A program made the translations under genes and the position numbers. The notes beneath the pieces are model-generated. The model searched no databases. It saw only the letters and a program-made list of their open reading frames with translations, and was not told the origin of the DNA. Of a DNA stretch of 64,000 nucleotides, positions 35,973 to 49,165 are shown piece by piece. Location: positions 62,001 through 126,000 of the forward strand of contig JAIXMN010000027.1 of NCBI GenBank assembly GCA_025716815.1. Reading direction: 5' to 3'. This DNA is from Dichotomocladium elegans. Lineage: Eukaryota > Mucoromycota > Mucoromycetes > Mucorales > Lichtheimiaceae. The stretch's first letter is position 1. Every line of letters starts with the position of its first letter.

Positions 35973-37704
35973 TCATGCATTGCGTTTCAATGTTTCGTGA
36001 CGGCAACGCGAGCCAGCATTCTGGATGATATGCACCGTTTTGAGCGTATGTGATTGCTCGAACATCCTGTGGACTGTTTCTATGGTAGTACACCCAATGT
36101 GATCCATGGATATGACTTCGATTCCCTTGATGGACGCAATGGCATGCGCAAGTTGGGGAGTCAACTCCCTCGACCTTCCCTGTAACCTGACTTCCTTAAG
36201 CGTGGACAGGAGGCCGAGTCGCTTGATACACTCTTGCATGTCATCCTCTGTGACACCGGCGACGTTGCAAAGAGAGAGCGTCTGTAGCCCGGGTAGTGAA
36301 GCGATGATCCACAATGTTCTGTCATCGATGCCTGAAATGCATTCAAGCACGATGGTCTTGATGTTCCGACGATGGTGCTCCAGTAGATCGTATAGGCCCG
36401 TATTATGGATCCGGCAGGCTTTAATGGAAAGTGCTTCGAGATGAATGCGGCTGCTGAGGGCGGTGAATACAGCGGGTGTGCTCGACAACATGGAACTGGA
36501 ACGGATTATTGTGAGAGAACGAAGCAATGGCGTCCGGCAAACGATGGAGGCGACATAACCAGCAGCATTAGCAGGGAGCCCCTCGAAAACCAAGTCGGTG
36601 ATCTGATTTCTATTGTCCGTATCTTGCCTCAGGATGCTGTCTAGCCGGGAAAAGGGTGTCAGGATTGTGTTCGAGAACAATCCGATCCGCAGTGATTTAA
36701 TGCTGAAAAGTTGACTGGCGACAAAGCTACTGATGAATTGCTCAAGCTGAATGTGTCCGTGACAGCGCACCGTGCAAGAAACCGATCTGAAGGTGCTGTC
36801 GTCTGAGGATGCATCATGGCCTTTGCCATCATAATATGGCGTCCATGTCGCGCTGAAGCGATCCGACAAGCTGTCTCGTACCTCCAGTCTGTCCAGCTGA
36901 GGGCAGCTCTCGATGATGCTCTGATAGATCTCTGGATCAAGGCGAAAGCGAAAGTAAATATTACGAAGACGTGGCGACCGTTGCAGTATTTTGGTAATCA
37001 TTGGATAGAACCCGCAGGGCTCCTGTGTCTCCTCGTGGATGATAGTAAGAGACGTGAGGTGGTTGCACTCCCGCAGCTCATTATCCTGGATCCTCTTTGC
37101 CGATCGTTGCGTGGTACAATGGGACAGCGCATGTAAGTCCGGACACAAGGCAAGGAGGTCCGCGGCGAATATTACCTTATCATGGCGACAGTAATGTATT
37201 GAGAGGGATTCCAAGCGAGACATACGAGAAAGGGCACTGAAGAGGAGCATCCTCTCCGCAGCGCAATCTATTGGCATCATGCATTTCAGATATGAGAGAG
37301 AGAGACACTTGAATTCCATACGCACGCAAAAAAATGAAAGTGGCTAGTCATTTACGTTCAAGTTTAAACGAGCGTAATCTTTCGAAGGACCTTAAAGGAG
37401 AAGGAAGACGGAGCAGTTGATGGGTTGTCGACTGCGCTAGGCGCGATAGATTGACTTGTAGAGCATGTTGCCACATTGCCTTGCGAAGAATCCCGAAATG
37501 GTGTTGGTCTGCGCGATTCACAGAAAGCGTTGACCAAAGCGATTGGCAGTTAGCAAGGACCGAATACCAAACTTTGCAGACACCCATACAGGCGATGCGT
37601 TCTTTGAAGGGTATATCCTTGAATATCGCACATAGAAGCTCCTGTGGTAGAATGCTCACGAAATTCGAAAATGACGACAGCTCATTTTTTGGAGACAAGA
37701 ACAT
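35973..37704 (-). CDS. F-box protein with leucine-rich repeats
   Basis: Exon 1 (37704 to about 37356) encodes an F-box: SILPQELLCAIFKDIPFKER and IACMGVCKVWYSVLANCQSL, then the first Leu-rich segment. The second open frame (35973 to ~37307, about 445 residues) carries irregular LRRs, for example RLESLSIHYC, HLTSLTIIHE, LRSLTIIRSS, LEALSIKACRI, GLQTLSLCNV and LKEVRLQGRS. Such proteins are substrate receptors of SCF ubiquitin ligases. The junction is odd: the only good GT-AG pair (intron 37308-37355, 48 nt) leaves the LRR frame off by one phase. A TC run (TGTCTCTCTCTCTC) sits exactly at the acceptor, so slippage could have broken the frame. Alternatives are an unseen splice choice or two adjacent genes, the second starting at the ATG at 37319. 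Family call good; gene model uncertain. Confidence 0.75.
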
Positions 37705-39850
37705 GGCTTGGATGACAGAAGAAGAACAAGAAAGGTCGATTTGGTTTCAGTATGAATCAAGGGCGTCATAATTATTTGCAGCGATACATTGTAAACAAAA
37801 TTGAATCGTGTCTATGGTTTGTTGCCGCAGATAAGAATCGTCTGCATGCGTATGATTTACAAAATATCTATAGCATGTGCATCATGAGGAGGATAGATAC
37901 ACACACTTTCCCGCTTCGCTTGTGTACGTTGTCTGAAACGATAGTTTGGTATCCACCAACAAATATCAAGTATCGCCTATTTGGAATTGACGTGAAAATT
38001 ATAGACTCCATTGTTGTAGAGATTTCATATCATATTTATGCAATGTGATGATTTCTATTGAATGACAAGACAGTGTATATATGCATCACTTTCCAGTCCA
38101 TCAAATCTATTGCTTATTGTACACTTGAAATTAAAAGCATACTCTTTTCACTTTGTTTTCTTCATTCTGTCCAGTATTTCGCAGCATCGGTTTCTCAACC
38201 ATACCACGCGTTGGATATACCGGCATATATGTCATAACTTTTGAAACTGCAGAAATCTTCCGCCGTTGTTAAGGGGGAAGCCGGGCGTCCATATCTGTAT
38301 GCACGCTGTGCTGAATCTACCCATCCCTCAATGTATTTCAGAATCCAAGGGATGCATATAATACATACACCAAAGTTCCCTGCTATGACATGTTGTAGAG
38401 TATGTGAGTGCGAACGAAATAATCATTGCTGGGAAAAGACCCAACAGGATTTTTTAACATGATTTGCACGGATGAAGCAATCAACAACGATGTTTTTGTG
38501 TTTCTATGCAACATATTAAAGGTGGAGTCTGTATACGTAGAAATTGACGACTAGTACATGGATGTGCCAAGGGGTAGACTAGGAGATGCAAAAAGAGGTG
38601 GAAGAAAAAAGTGGGTCATTGAGTGTGCGCGTTTGTCTGACTTTTTAGAAAGAAGGCTGAAGAGGTTACTTCCTGATACAACAGTCGTACTATGACTTAT
38701 CGCTCATCGTTAAATTCAATTGCAGCATCTGCGTATGTCATCCTTATCAAGCACTATCTGAACTCGATCTCATGTGTATAAATTGTCACAGTGCATCGAA
38801 CCATGCTGGATCAAGCAGGTATTTTCGTCCTTCTCCTGCTGTTGAGAGCTATGCGGCAGAAGTTTATCGTATTTTCATTCTTTCCCTTTGAACACTGCGC
38901 ATACACGCAACTGTAGGAACACACTACCTGTTGTTCGATCTTCACTCACGTCAAGTGGTGCTCAGCTCCTCAACCGTATCCCCTAGAAAATTAAGGTAGT
39001 AGTATTTATACGAATACAACTGAGAATGTGACAGCCAAAAGTTTCACAAAAGGCTCGGCGAGGGTAATAATCAGAATATCGTTTGTTACCCACCCGAGTA
39101 GCGCTTGTATGGCTTTAATTTGCCGGAACTAGTAATTCTGGTATGTATCATGCGTATCGATTTCATGCAGGATGCATGGAGCATTTAAAGACTTTCATCT
39201 CTACATATCCGTCTGGCGTATAATCACGCCCAACCGCCTTATAGGGAGAAATAATGTACAAAGCGCTCAAGTATGTGAAGCCAATGGTTAAATCGAAGTG
39301 CACGGTGCTGCACCTCCACCGCAACAATGGGATTTCAGAGACAACGACAGGCGCTAACCTAGGAAAGTCATAGGAAGAGGCTGCTTGCAGTACAAGGTAT
39401 TACCATCGCGCACTACCATTATCTCGCGGCTATCATCATTCCCCATTTTGGTCTGCGCAGTTTCTGGATAATCCAACTGACATTTTACTGGCTGCAGCCA
39501 ATAGTGATCCTCCTTTACAGCCACGTAAGAAGTGGACACGTTAGCGGTATGTAGCGACATATCATTACTTTCATAAGCAGGGAATTGAATGAAAGTATGA
39601 AGTAGAGGGAGTCCGAAATTGACAAGGGCAGTATGAAGCAACCAAATACGGCCATGCTCGTGAGGTTTCACGGACTGGATATTTATTGAATAACAAGTCG
39701 TTTCCGGGACAAAGGCGTGCGGGGTGAAGGAGAGGGAAAAGGAATTGCATCCCGAAGTTGGGTCGGGGGTGGGAAATGGGGGTTTAAGGTGCCCTATCCT
39801 CCCCCCACGGACACCAGTTGCTGCTTTGCTCTGTCTGTTCCTAACTTGAC
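37705..39850. other. Intergenic
   Basis: No gene recognised. Includes the promoter side of the F-box gene and, at the right, that of the DPP-like gene. A minus-strand frame at 39354-39896 overlaps the DPP start and shows no known motif. Confidence 0.45.
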
Positions 39851-42800
39851 ATGTGCAAATACACTTGGGATCAGATCCGTAACCAAGTGAAGTCATTTAG
39901 AGCCAGAACGCAAACCTCATACCCCTATCATGCCCTTGTCATAATCAAAGACTTCTATATTGACGCCAATCGGCGCAAGATCTACTTTTTGTCCAATAAC
40001 CAGTTCCTCGACGGCATACTTACCCGCCATTTAAACCTATATGAAGTGAACTACGACAATGTGGACTCATCTACAATAAGAACGCGGTCATCAAGTAAGT
40101 AACAATGCTTGAGAAAATGGAGCAATGGCTGAAGCAGGCGATTGGATGCCTCCCGAACACATATTCCATATTGATGTTACTTGTAGCTCCCCCTTCCCCG
40201 GTTTGTAGGAAAGATCAGCAATACATGGCTCTCATTTCGCAATACCCAGTACTTGAATGGGCACCTGTATTTACACATTATCTCGCAGCAGCAGCAGCAG
40301 ACGACCGGAGCCATGATGATACGACAGAACACGTGGAAACTGAAGGGGGCACCAGGAGCAGCACACATTCGATCCAAGGTGTATCTCAATACCAGGTTCT
40401 AGACGATAAGATTCTGTTCTCCTTTGCAGGGGCCGTATTTCTGGGAGCTCAAGGACATGTAAGTGTATTATGTTTGCCTGATAAAACCAAACGAACGTGT
40501 ATCCCAATGCATTTTGGTCGTCTGGGTGTATGTGTACTGTGCGTGTGTACGCATGTCTGTGTGTGCGCGTGCGTGTGTGCACGGTCTGGGCGTGTGTTCT
40601 ATGTGTTAGGTCCCCAGTCTTATTCCGTTCTTTGAACATCGAGTGCCGCATAATCCACCCATTGTAGTTATGCCGAATTCCGGTTCTGAATCACCGCCCT
40701 CTCCGCCAGAAATTATGGACGGCACACCGACTGCAAAACAACAAGGCACATATGCTCACCGACGCCGCAATGGATCAGGCTCATCGCACAGACATCCGGT
40801 CCGAGCGGACCCCAAGCTAGGAGGTGTAAACAACAATCTCGTGGCATTCATCCGAAATCGAGACATATGGGTTGCGACGCCAGAAGGATATGAAGTCCAA
40901 CTGACCACCAGTTCTCAGCACTCCACGGATCCCACCATGACATCTGGTACTGCCGAGTATGTGATGCAGGTAAAATCACATTAGATTGTTATTCGTAGTG
41001 GCATAGTTTAGTCTCAAGCAAAACCTGCCGCGTAGGAAGAATTTCAAAGGTACACGGGTTATTATTGGGCCCCCTCTTCACGGCGCCCTCTGAATCGTAT
41101 TGTGTATCTTGAGACTTCTGAAAAGGACGTGGATATCGCTGTGATTGCCAAGCCTGCATCGGGTGCAATAGCACAATCGAACGCTAGTAACGTGGAACCA
41201 GTACGGTATCCGCAGGCCGGAAAGGCGAATGCAATAAGCGACCTCCAAGTTGTAGAGTTTGGCCCCGTTATACCTGAACAGGAAACGTCGATTGTTACGA
41301 AGCGTCTGTGGGGCGGCACCATACAAGATCTGTTTCCATGGTGTGAATACATTGTGCGTTTTGGCTGGCTGCCAGATGGAGAAAGGTACAACGTGTCATG
41401 GCGATGTCGAGCTTAAAACTCACATAAGAAATGCAGCGTATGGGCCCAAATTTTATCACGGGACCAAAAACGAACAGCTGTCCTGCAGATCAGCTACCAC
41501 CAGTTCTTGGCAGAGATCGAACATGACCCATACCGGCAAGAGAGAACAGACATAAAAATTCTTTGGGAGGAAACGTCGAGCACATGGGTCAACGTTAGCG
41601 ACGCGTTTTATTTTCTAAAGTCGAGCACTGGAGATTCCGTCGACTTCATCTGGAGCTCTGAGAAAACTGGTTTTCGACATCTTTACTACGTCAGCAGACG
41701 TCCGTCTATGGAAGCAACTGTCACACAACTTACTTCGGGCGACTGGTCTTTGATGGACCATCCTCTCTACGTGGACGAGCGCAGGAAGCTCGTGTATTTT
41801 ATGGCAAAAAACGATACCCCACTTGAAGCGCATTTATATGTGACCTTGTATGAACATACATCGAAGAAATCCACGCACAATCATAACCATAATTATCACC
41901 ATGTGCGTCCCATGGCCCGTCTCACACGTCTTGGCCACAGCCACAATATCTCCATGAATGCCGAAGCCGGTATATTTGTCGATAGCTTCTCCAGTTTGCA
42001 TCACATACAGACTGTCGTTGTTCAGAGGCTACAGTACCATGGGTTGAATGAACTTCCGACGGTGGTGGACCGAGACGCCCTTCTCTTATTTCCCCAGGGC
42101 AATTTAGACGACGAAGCGGATTCATGCGAATCAGAGTTTCCCCCGAGCAACCAAGTCCTTGTGTCGCCTTCTGAGCACAAGCGTGCGAGTTCGAGGATAT
42201 CGTCCTCGGCGCCGGGCAGTGATGGCAGACGAGTCTCAGACGGGTATGAATACTGGCAAGCGCTCAAGGCCTCCACATGTGACATGTACGATCCGACAAC
42301 GCATAGTGTGCCTGCTGGTGAAATATTTAGCTTCCTCAACTCGGACAACGTCCGGCTTTACGGCTACTTGTACAAACCCCGCTACTATGAGCCAGGGACG
42401 AGCTATCCTACTATCCTCTATATCTACGGTGGTCCAAAAACGCAAATGGTAACCAACGACTTTCGGCTTCCGCGATTACAGCGCTATCTGATGTCCGTCC
42501 ATTTTGGATTTGCTGTCGTGGTTATTGACGGCCGGGGCTCGTCCGACCGAGGACTGCATTTCGAGGCACACATCAAGAACCGACTAGGGATGGTTGAGAT
42601 CCAAGATCAGATCGAAGGCTTACAGTATATCCATGACGCCAAGGTGGGTGCTGAGGCAACAGTCGACGGTCATGTGGCGAGCGTGATCGATCTGGAACGT
42701 GTTGGGATCACAGGGTGGTCGTACGGGGGATACCTGAGTCTGATGGGGTTGGCACAGCATGGAGACAAGTTTAAAGTCGCGATTGCTGGTGCTCCTGTGA

Positions 42801-43181
42801 CACAGTGGGAGCTGTATGATTCGGCCTACACAGAACGCTACATGGGGTTGCCTTCCGAGAACCAGGAGGGATATAGGATGAGTAGCGTTATAAACTGGGC
42901 GGACAATTTTCCAAATAGGTATGGAAGAAGAATTCTGTGAACAGAAACATGCAAAAGAACTGAGGTTTTGATATAGCGCCCATCGTCTTTTGATTGCGCA
43001 TGGGTTGATCGATGAAAATGTGCATTTCACCAATACGGAGTTGTTGGTGTCCAAGCTGGTAAAATGCAACAAGCCGCATTATCTCCAAGTCTATCCCACA
43101 GAGAAACACGGTCTGCGACACGCAAGCGTGAACGAGCACTTTGAGACTCTCTTATTTTTTTGGCTTGTGAACTACCTGTAA
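39851..43181 (+). CDS. Dipeptidyl peptidase 8/9-like serine peptidase (S9B, 6 exons)
   Basis: Removes X-Pro or X-Ala dipeptides from peptide N-termini (family knowledge). Exons 39851-40094, 40214-40458, 40610-40969, 41036-41385, 41437-42918 and 42977-43181 join to 961 residues. The beta-propeller part includes NNNLVAFIRNRDIWVATPEG, EEFQRYTGYYWAP (the EE pair that binds the substrate N-terminus), WEETSSTWVNVSD and KTGFRHLYYVS. The hydrolase domain has the nucleophile in GWSYGGYLSLMG (Ser 828), Asp 906 in GLIDENVHF and His 938 in EKHGLRH; these spacings (78 and 32) equal those I recall for human DPP8. There is no signal peptide or membrane anchor, so it should be cytosolic like DPP8/9 rather than vacuolar or secreted DPP4. 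Intron 2 is filled with a GT repeat (about 40522-40600). The exon 2 acceptor (AAG at 40211-40213) is weak but is the one that keeps frame. Confidence 0.92.
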
Positions 43182-43865
43182 TTTAAATAGTGCAGTCAAC
43201 CGCACGCAGAAAACGACTACACGGAGCCAATCCCACGGCACAAGCGCATACATGACCACGCACGTATATACATCACACATACCAATCGTGCAGTAATACT
43301 AGGCAGCCGGAGATACCGGTATACTCTTTTGTCCTTTTTTTTCTCCTTGTCCTCCTTCTCCTCCTCTTTCTCCTCCACATCTTCTTCGCCTCTTATACTG
43401 TACAGAAATATTAAAACATCTTTTTTTTCTTTGTGCTTACAGCCCATATTTCGCTCCGGCGGTAACTTTACGAATAAGGTGCAGGTGGATTATCATGATC
43501 AGATAGCAGCAATGTTTTTTGTTTTGGTTGGATTATTGGGTGACGAGGGCAAAGACGGATGATCTTCTGCAATTTACCCCCTAATCAGTTCCACTAGAGA
43601 CCCTAAATGGACGCATTACCTTTGGCCATTTGCCCTCTTCGTCTGGCGCCCTCCCCATCCCTGTCTGTCTCAGCAAGGTTTTCGGGGCAATAGAGAGACA
43701 AAAAAGAGAGAAAGGAGCAACGGACAATATATATATTGTAAATAACCGCACGCGTCCTAACCGCATGGCCAGCCCACACGGATAAAGCAGGCGTTGCTTA
43801 TACTTTTGCCTTTCTTCTTTTTTTTTATTTATTTTGTCCTGCTTCTTTTCCTTATTATTTATTTA
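43182..43865. other. Intergenic
   Basis: Pyrimidine-rich runs (43329-43445 and 43806-43862) and a TATATATATTG near 43727. Probably the DPP 3' flank and the promoter of the next gene. Confidence 0.45.
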
Positions 43866-44811
43866 ATGATAACCGACGGTACGAGTTCGATGAAAGGATG
43901 GCTGCGTATCAGAAAGGCAGAAAAAAAACCGTCGATACAAGTCGCGCCTAACGCGCTGGAGCAGGGCAAATGTTATTTGATACAAGCGTCTACGGGTGCT
44001 CACATTGCACTGTATCAAGGTTTCTTTCCTTCATCTCGATTTCTCTCTCTGTATTTTTTGTTTGATGTTGCAAATCCCAACCTCATATATTCATCTTGGA
44101 TGTAAATATGGTCTATGTATATACTCAGGCTTCGAAGAAGACCTCTATGCATTTTCGGTTCAGCGTACGGCCTCTTTTCCCACCCATGCAACCTCCTCAA
44201 CCACTGCCACCCAGGCTGCTAATATATAACTTTTTTTTGGGGGGGTGGGTTGTTATAGGCTATTTAAGCGGGACGATACGTTGGCTGGATGCACGGTATA
44301 TAGGATAATGTATGCGAAACCGAGTTGATGATGATTGGTCTCTTTCTTCTCCAGATATCTTGAAACCGACTTTTGCGCGTTTGTGGCGTTTGATGACCGG
44401 AATAACCCGCTCGTCGACTTTTGGTACAAATTAGGTGCGAGTGTCGGACAACGGCTCCCGATGGAATGGTTCGCCATGTTCGAGGATGCGAGTCGACTGG
44501 AACGACGGCACCCTGATAACGGCGTATCGCAAGCGGACCATCGATATCAACGGAGAAAGAGTCGACGCCCAGTATTTTTTGCAGACAGGAGGGATTCTAT
44601 TTCCCAGCTAAGCCTACCGGATCAGACACCCCGCACGGCCTCACCAGCTCGCGAGGATAACATGTCAAGAACGGATGAAATCGCGGGTACGGACCAAGAG
44701 CTTGAAGAAGATAAGCCTGTTACCGCAACAGAAGCAACAGAAGCAACCACAGCGGCAACGACAACAGCAACGATAGCATCAATATCGGAAACAGAAGAAC
44801 TATCTCAATAG
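43866..44811 (+). CDS. Unrecognised 227-residue protein (4 exons)
   Basis: Exons 43866-44019, 44129-44164, 44259-44295 and 44355-44811 join in frame. The conserved-looking core reads KGWLRIRKAEKKPSIQVAP, CYLIQASTGAHIALYQGFEE, DLYAFSVQRYLSGTIRWLDA, RYLETDFCAFVAFDDRNNPL and VDFWYKLGASVGQRLPMEWF. The C-terminus is low complexity, rich in Thr/Ala/Glu. I do not recognise the family. No signal peptide or transmembrane helix is seen once the ATG at 43866 is used; the hydrophobic stretch in the open frame before it is T-rich leader DNA. The exon 1 donor (GTTTCT) is weak, and exons 2 and 3 are tiny (36 and 37 nt). That three introns with small exons restore one smooth frame supports a real gene. Confidence 0.7.
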
Positions 44812-47297
44812 CATCAGTTTCATTTAACCTTGAATTATCCTTAGTACGTACTATTGCTGTCTCCTTCCTAGCTATCCTCCCTCAATTCTATAAATATACC
44901 TGACGTTTACCATCCTGGGTTCTCTGAACATGAATCAAAATAACCAAATATTACGCCGTGGACGATGTCCCCATCCATAGTCGCAACAGTAGGAAGTTCT
45001 TCTCCATCCTTATGCAACTGCAACTTATAATTCCGAGATTCGTCTGCATAATTGTTAGGATCATGCACAGGTCTCTTGCTCCATCGAGAGAGTATACATG
45101 ATCTGTCGCAGTATCTACTGCATCGTTTTCTGTCATAACGGGGGAAAAAAAACTGTGCATGAAGGTCTGGAGAATGCACAATTAGTAAAAGCTTTTATTC
45201 TCTCTCGCTCCACACCCAGACATTCGGTCTCGGATTTCTGTACATAATAGCCAGGTCTCAAAGGGAAAATACACGGTGCCCGTAATTGCCAGGGACGTGT
45301 ACGGCTATGTGTACGTGTTTCTGTTTGTTTGTTTGCCTGACCAGCAGAATTCTCAGATTCCCTGCAGTGAATGGGTGTAAACAGAGGATAATCACATGAG
45401 ACTCAAAGGTAGTGAACCTTATCAGAGAAAAGATCAAGATTGATAGAATAATACGAGATATGTCTGTATAAATTCAGGACATGCAATGCCTGCTTGGGTA
45501 ATCGTTCAAATGTTAGGTTTTTTTTTTACTATTATCGGACCAGAAACCTTATAATCTTTGAAAAGTTTGCTATTGTGCGATTCGCACATCTAATCTGCAG
45601 ACCTTTCATATGTCAATCATACACTAGCATCCGTTTCAAAGATTATGCAAGATTGCTGATCATTAAGCGTGATACCGAAAGTTCGTTATACCGAATGATA
45701 TCAGACCACAGAGCCTTTCGATATATCGAGGGTTAACTGTAGTACTCTCTGCTATCCATGGATTTTGCAGTGATGGCTACTATTTATCCTTCAGTTACTA
45801 TATCACCGAGAAATTTAGGCCCTGAAACAAAGTTACCTGCACTGTGTGTTGTGGTTGCTATCGCACATACTACGTCAAACGCTGTTCGAGAAGGAAGATG
45901 GCATCAAGGCATTTTGCAATGATCTCAAGAAGGCCCTCGATACCCAGCTCAGCGATATCAATACATTTGCTGATCTTGTTCCAGAGCGCTTGCTGGTGCT
46001 GAACCAAAATCAAGACACGACAGTACTCAGCGAAAAGACGGCTAATAAAACAGGGTTCAACTTGATAGTACTGAAATATTTCTCACAGCTGCGAATAGGA
46101 GGACAATTACACTGGTAGTTGACTTACATAGAAACAATATTTAAATCGACTACTACGGACTCTCTCCATCTTTAGTTTCTTTATCGTCTCTATCCGGCTG
46201 GTAAGTCAAACCACGTGTACGAAGAAGCTGCACCGAAACTCTCAGAGCTACTGCTTGAGCTTAGAGCAACAATTACTTAATTTATCGAATCGAGTTTCCT
46301 CAGAATGGATCCATTCATAAACTCTTTGTCTGACACCTTTTTAGGGTCACAAGGCTCCTGTCGCGACTTTATTTTGCTTTTATCACACATCATATGCGAT
46401 AAAGCCCCCAAGGGAGTCCATTTTATATCACACAGCTGCTCAGGAATTGTGAGCCCCAAGCGACTTGGATGTTCTTCAATTGGCAGATCAACCAGCGGGA
46501 CTAATCATCTCGAAGAAAACCCGAGCGTATCAGAGAATGCAAGTGGATATTACAGAGCTGCCCCGGCATCTCGGTTTTGGTAAGTCGACTACAGTACACA
46601 AGGGAAACTGCCAGAATATGCCCAAACACTGCCCGCATCGGCTGGTTTTGTCGGCGACACATTCTCATGGAGTATGACATGCTGTTGTATATGGTCATAA
46701 AAGGTTCTGTTACTTAATCAAGACCAGGGGGTGTGTGACCATTATCCATGTCTTTTAGGTGCAATTATCGACGCTCTATGAGATTGGAACAAAGTTACAA
46801 GTCAGCTCACCACAACCAGTAAGGCGGAATCTTATGTCGTCCATTTGCGCTTTGAGCTGTCATTTGCATGAAGTGTACTATTCTCAATATATCTCCTTTC
46901 AGGTCATCCTCCGCATACATATCCTTTGGTAATACACCCGCTATCTCTGTCTTTCTACAGCCATCCCATTTTTTTTTGATAACCTGTCTCTCTTCCCTTG
47001 CCAAGGATGCTATAACCATTAAATCATGTGTTGTTTGTCAGTGCCCATATACCCTCAATACTAGATAGAGTTGCCTTACACTTTGGTGTATATATACCTA
47101 AATGGGTGCGATCATCCATGAACGCTTTGATTATCAACTATTGCTATCGAGAATCAAGTGTATAAGGATGGATTTATTTGATTGTTTACGATGAATTTAA
47201 TTCAATGCGAGCAAAAGAAAAAAAAGTGCAGGTTTTGTGTAATGTGAGGGTGTTGTCCACCCTCTTTTTGTTTTCGGTTTTCTTTTTTTTTTACTTC
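44812..47297. other. Intergenic with possible decayed coding DNA
   Basis: Apart from the degraded stretch at 45846-46680 (listed separately), nothing is recognised. The right part is the 3' flank of ATP1 (minus). Confidence 0.4.
45846..46680 (+). pseudogene. Possible degraded coding region, family unknown
   Basis: Protein-like pieces occur in different frames: KAFCNDLKKALDTQLSDINT and LVPERLLVLNQNQDTTVLSE (45900-46040), SNHVYEEAAPKLSELLLELR (about 46205-46270), and LDVLQLADQPAGLIISKKTR with VDITELPRHLGFG (46468-46580). Stops separate them. This is consistent with an old gene or transposon ORF, but composition alone supports it. Confidence 0.3.
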
Positions 47298-49165
47298 TTA
47301 CAAGAAGGACTTGACATGGTTCTCGCAGATCTCGCGGAGCTTGGCCTCAAGGTCCTTGGAAAGGACACCCTGGGTGCGGATCTCGTCAAGGACGGGCTTG
47401 TGGTCAGCGTGGATGTGGCTGATGAAGTCCTTCTCCCACTCGACGACCTTGTTGACGGGGAGCTTGTCAAGGAAACCGTTGACACCAGCGAACACGATGG
47501 GGACCTGGGTCTCGATGGCCAAGGGGGTGTACTGAGGCTGCTTCAAGAGCTCGGTAAGACGGGCACCACGGTTGAGCAAGAACTGGGTAGAGGCGTCCAA
47601 GTCGGAACCGAACTGGGCGAAAGCAGCGACTTCACGGTACTGGGCCAAGAAGAGCTTGAGCGAACCAGCGACCTGCTTCATGGCCTTGGTCTGGGCGGCG
47701 GAACCGACACGGGAGACGGAAAGACCGACGTTAATGGCGGGACGGATACCCTTGAAGAAAAGTTCGGCCTCCAAGAAGATCTGACCGTCAGTGATGGAAA
47801 TGACGTTGGTAGGAATGTAGGCAGACACATCACCACCCTGGGTCTCACTAAATTGGTTTCGCATTCATACGTCAGTTATGCATATATATAATTTCCTTTA
47901 CCTCCATCTCTCATTTGATTCTACTTACATGATGGGAAGGGCAGTCATGGAACCGTAGCCGAAGCTCTTGTTCATCTTGGCAGCACGCTCCAAAAGACGG
48001 GAGTGGAGGTAGAAGACATCACCGGGATAAGCCTCACGACCAGGGGGACGACGAAGCAAGAGCGACATCTGACGGTAAGCAACAGCCTGCTTGGACAAAT
48101 CATCATAGATGATCAAAGAGTGCTTGCCGTTGTCACGGAACCACTCGCCGAAAGCAGCACCGGAGAAAGGAGCAAGGTACTGAAGGGGAGCAGCCTCAGA
48201 GGCGGTGGCAGCAACGACGATGGTGTACTTCATGGCATCGTTCTCCTCAAGGGTGCTGACGAGCTGAGCAACGGTCGAGCGCTTCTGACCGACGGCAACG
48301 TAGATACAGTAGAGCTTCTTAGCCTCGTCAGAACCGTTGTTCCAGTTCTTCTGGTTAAGGATGGTGTCGAGGGCAACAGCGGTCTTGCCGGTCTGACGAT
48401 CACCAATGATCAACTCACGCTGACCACGACCGATGGGGACCATGGAATCAACGGACTTGATACCAGTTTGCATGGGCTCGTTAACGGAGTGACGGGGCAA
48501 GATACCGGGGGCCTTGACCTGGACACGCGAGCGGCCAACGGTATCAAGAGGACCCTTGCCGTCAATAGGGTTACCAAGAGCGTCGACAACGCGGCCCAAA
48601 ATGCCAGGGCCGACGGGGACATCGACAATAGCACCAGTACGCTTGACAGTGTCACCCTCCTTGATCAAACGATCGTTACCGAAAACCACAATACCGACGT
48701 TATCGGTTTCCAAGTTAAGGGCCATACCCTACAGCTAATCGCGTTAATAAGAGCTTCGAGATGGACATTGCATTTGCTATTCCCCTCCGCGATGCTAACC
48801 TTCAAACCGCTAGAGAACTCAACCATCTCTTCGGCCTGGCAGTTCTTCAAGCCATAGACACGGGCAATACCGTCACCAATGGACAAGACACGGCCGGTCT
48901 CCTGGAGGTCAGCCTCGGACTGGGCACCAAGGATGCGCTGCTCGAGGACAGACGAGACCTCAGAGGTGGAGGCCTTGGCGGTGGCGTAGGCGCGCAGGGC
49001 AGTCGCAGGGACAACATTGGCACGGGCCTGTTAAAAAAAGAAATCGCTTGGATTAGAAATGCGGGAGTGTCCATGTGGTGTATTTTTTTTGGGTCCGAGG
49101 CGCGTTAGACTCACAGCCGTGACCGACTTGGTGAAGGTGGCAAGGCGAGTAGCGTTTCTCAACAT
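47298..49165 (-). CDS. ATP1: Mitochondrial F1-ATP synthase subunit alpha (4 exons)
   Basis: Non-catalytic nucleotide-binding subunit of the F1 head in the mitochondrial matrix. Exons, from the start: 49115-49165, 48800-49027, 47929-48728, 47298-47847. They join to 542 residues (yeast protein ~545). The N-terminus [17 protein letters not shown], continuing with Arg/Ala/Thr, is a typical cleavable matrix-targeting peptide and is split by intron 1. Motifs: [28 protein letters not shown]-loop [56 protein letters not shown] and the alpha signature around [17 protein letters not shown]. It ends ENHVKSFL. All splice sites are canonical. Codon use is C-ending and biased, as expected for a highly expressed gene. 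Confidence 0.97.

Noticed and set aside
47178..48857. Plus-strand open frames of 237 and 284 codons
   Set aside because: They are antisense shadows of the strongly codon-biased ATP synthase alpha gene.
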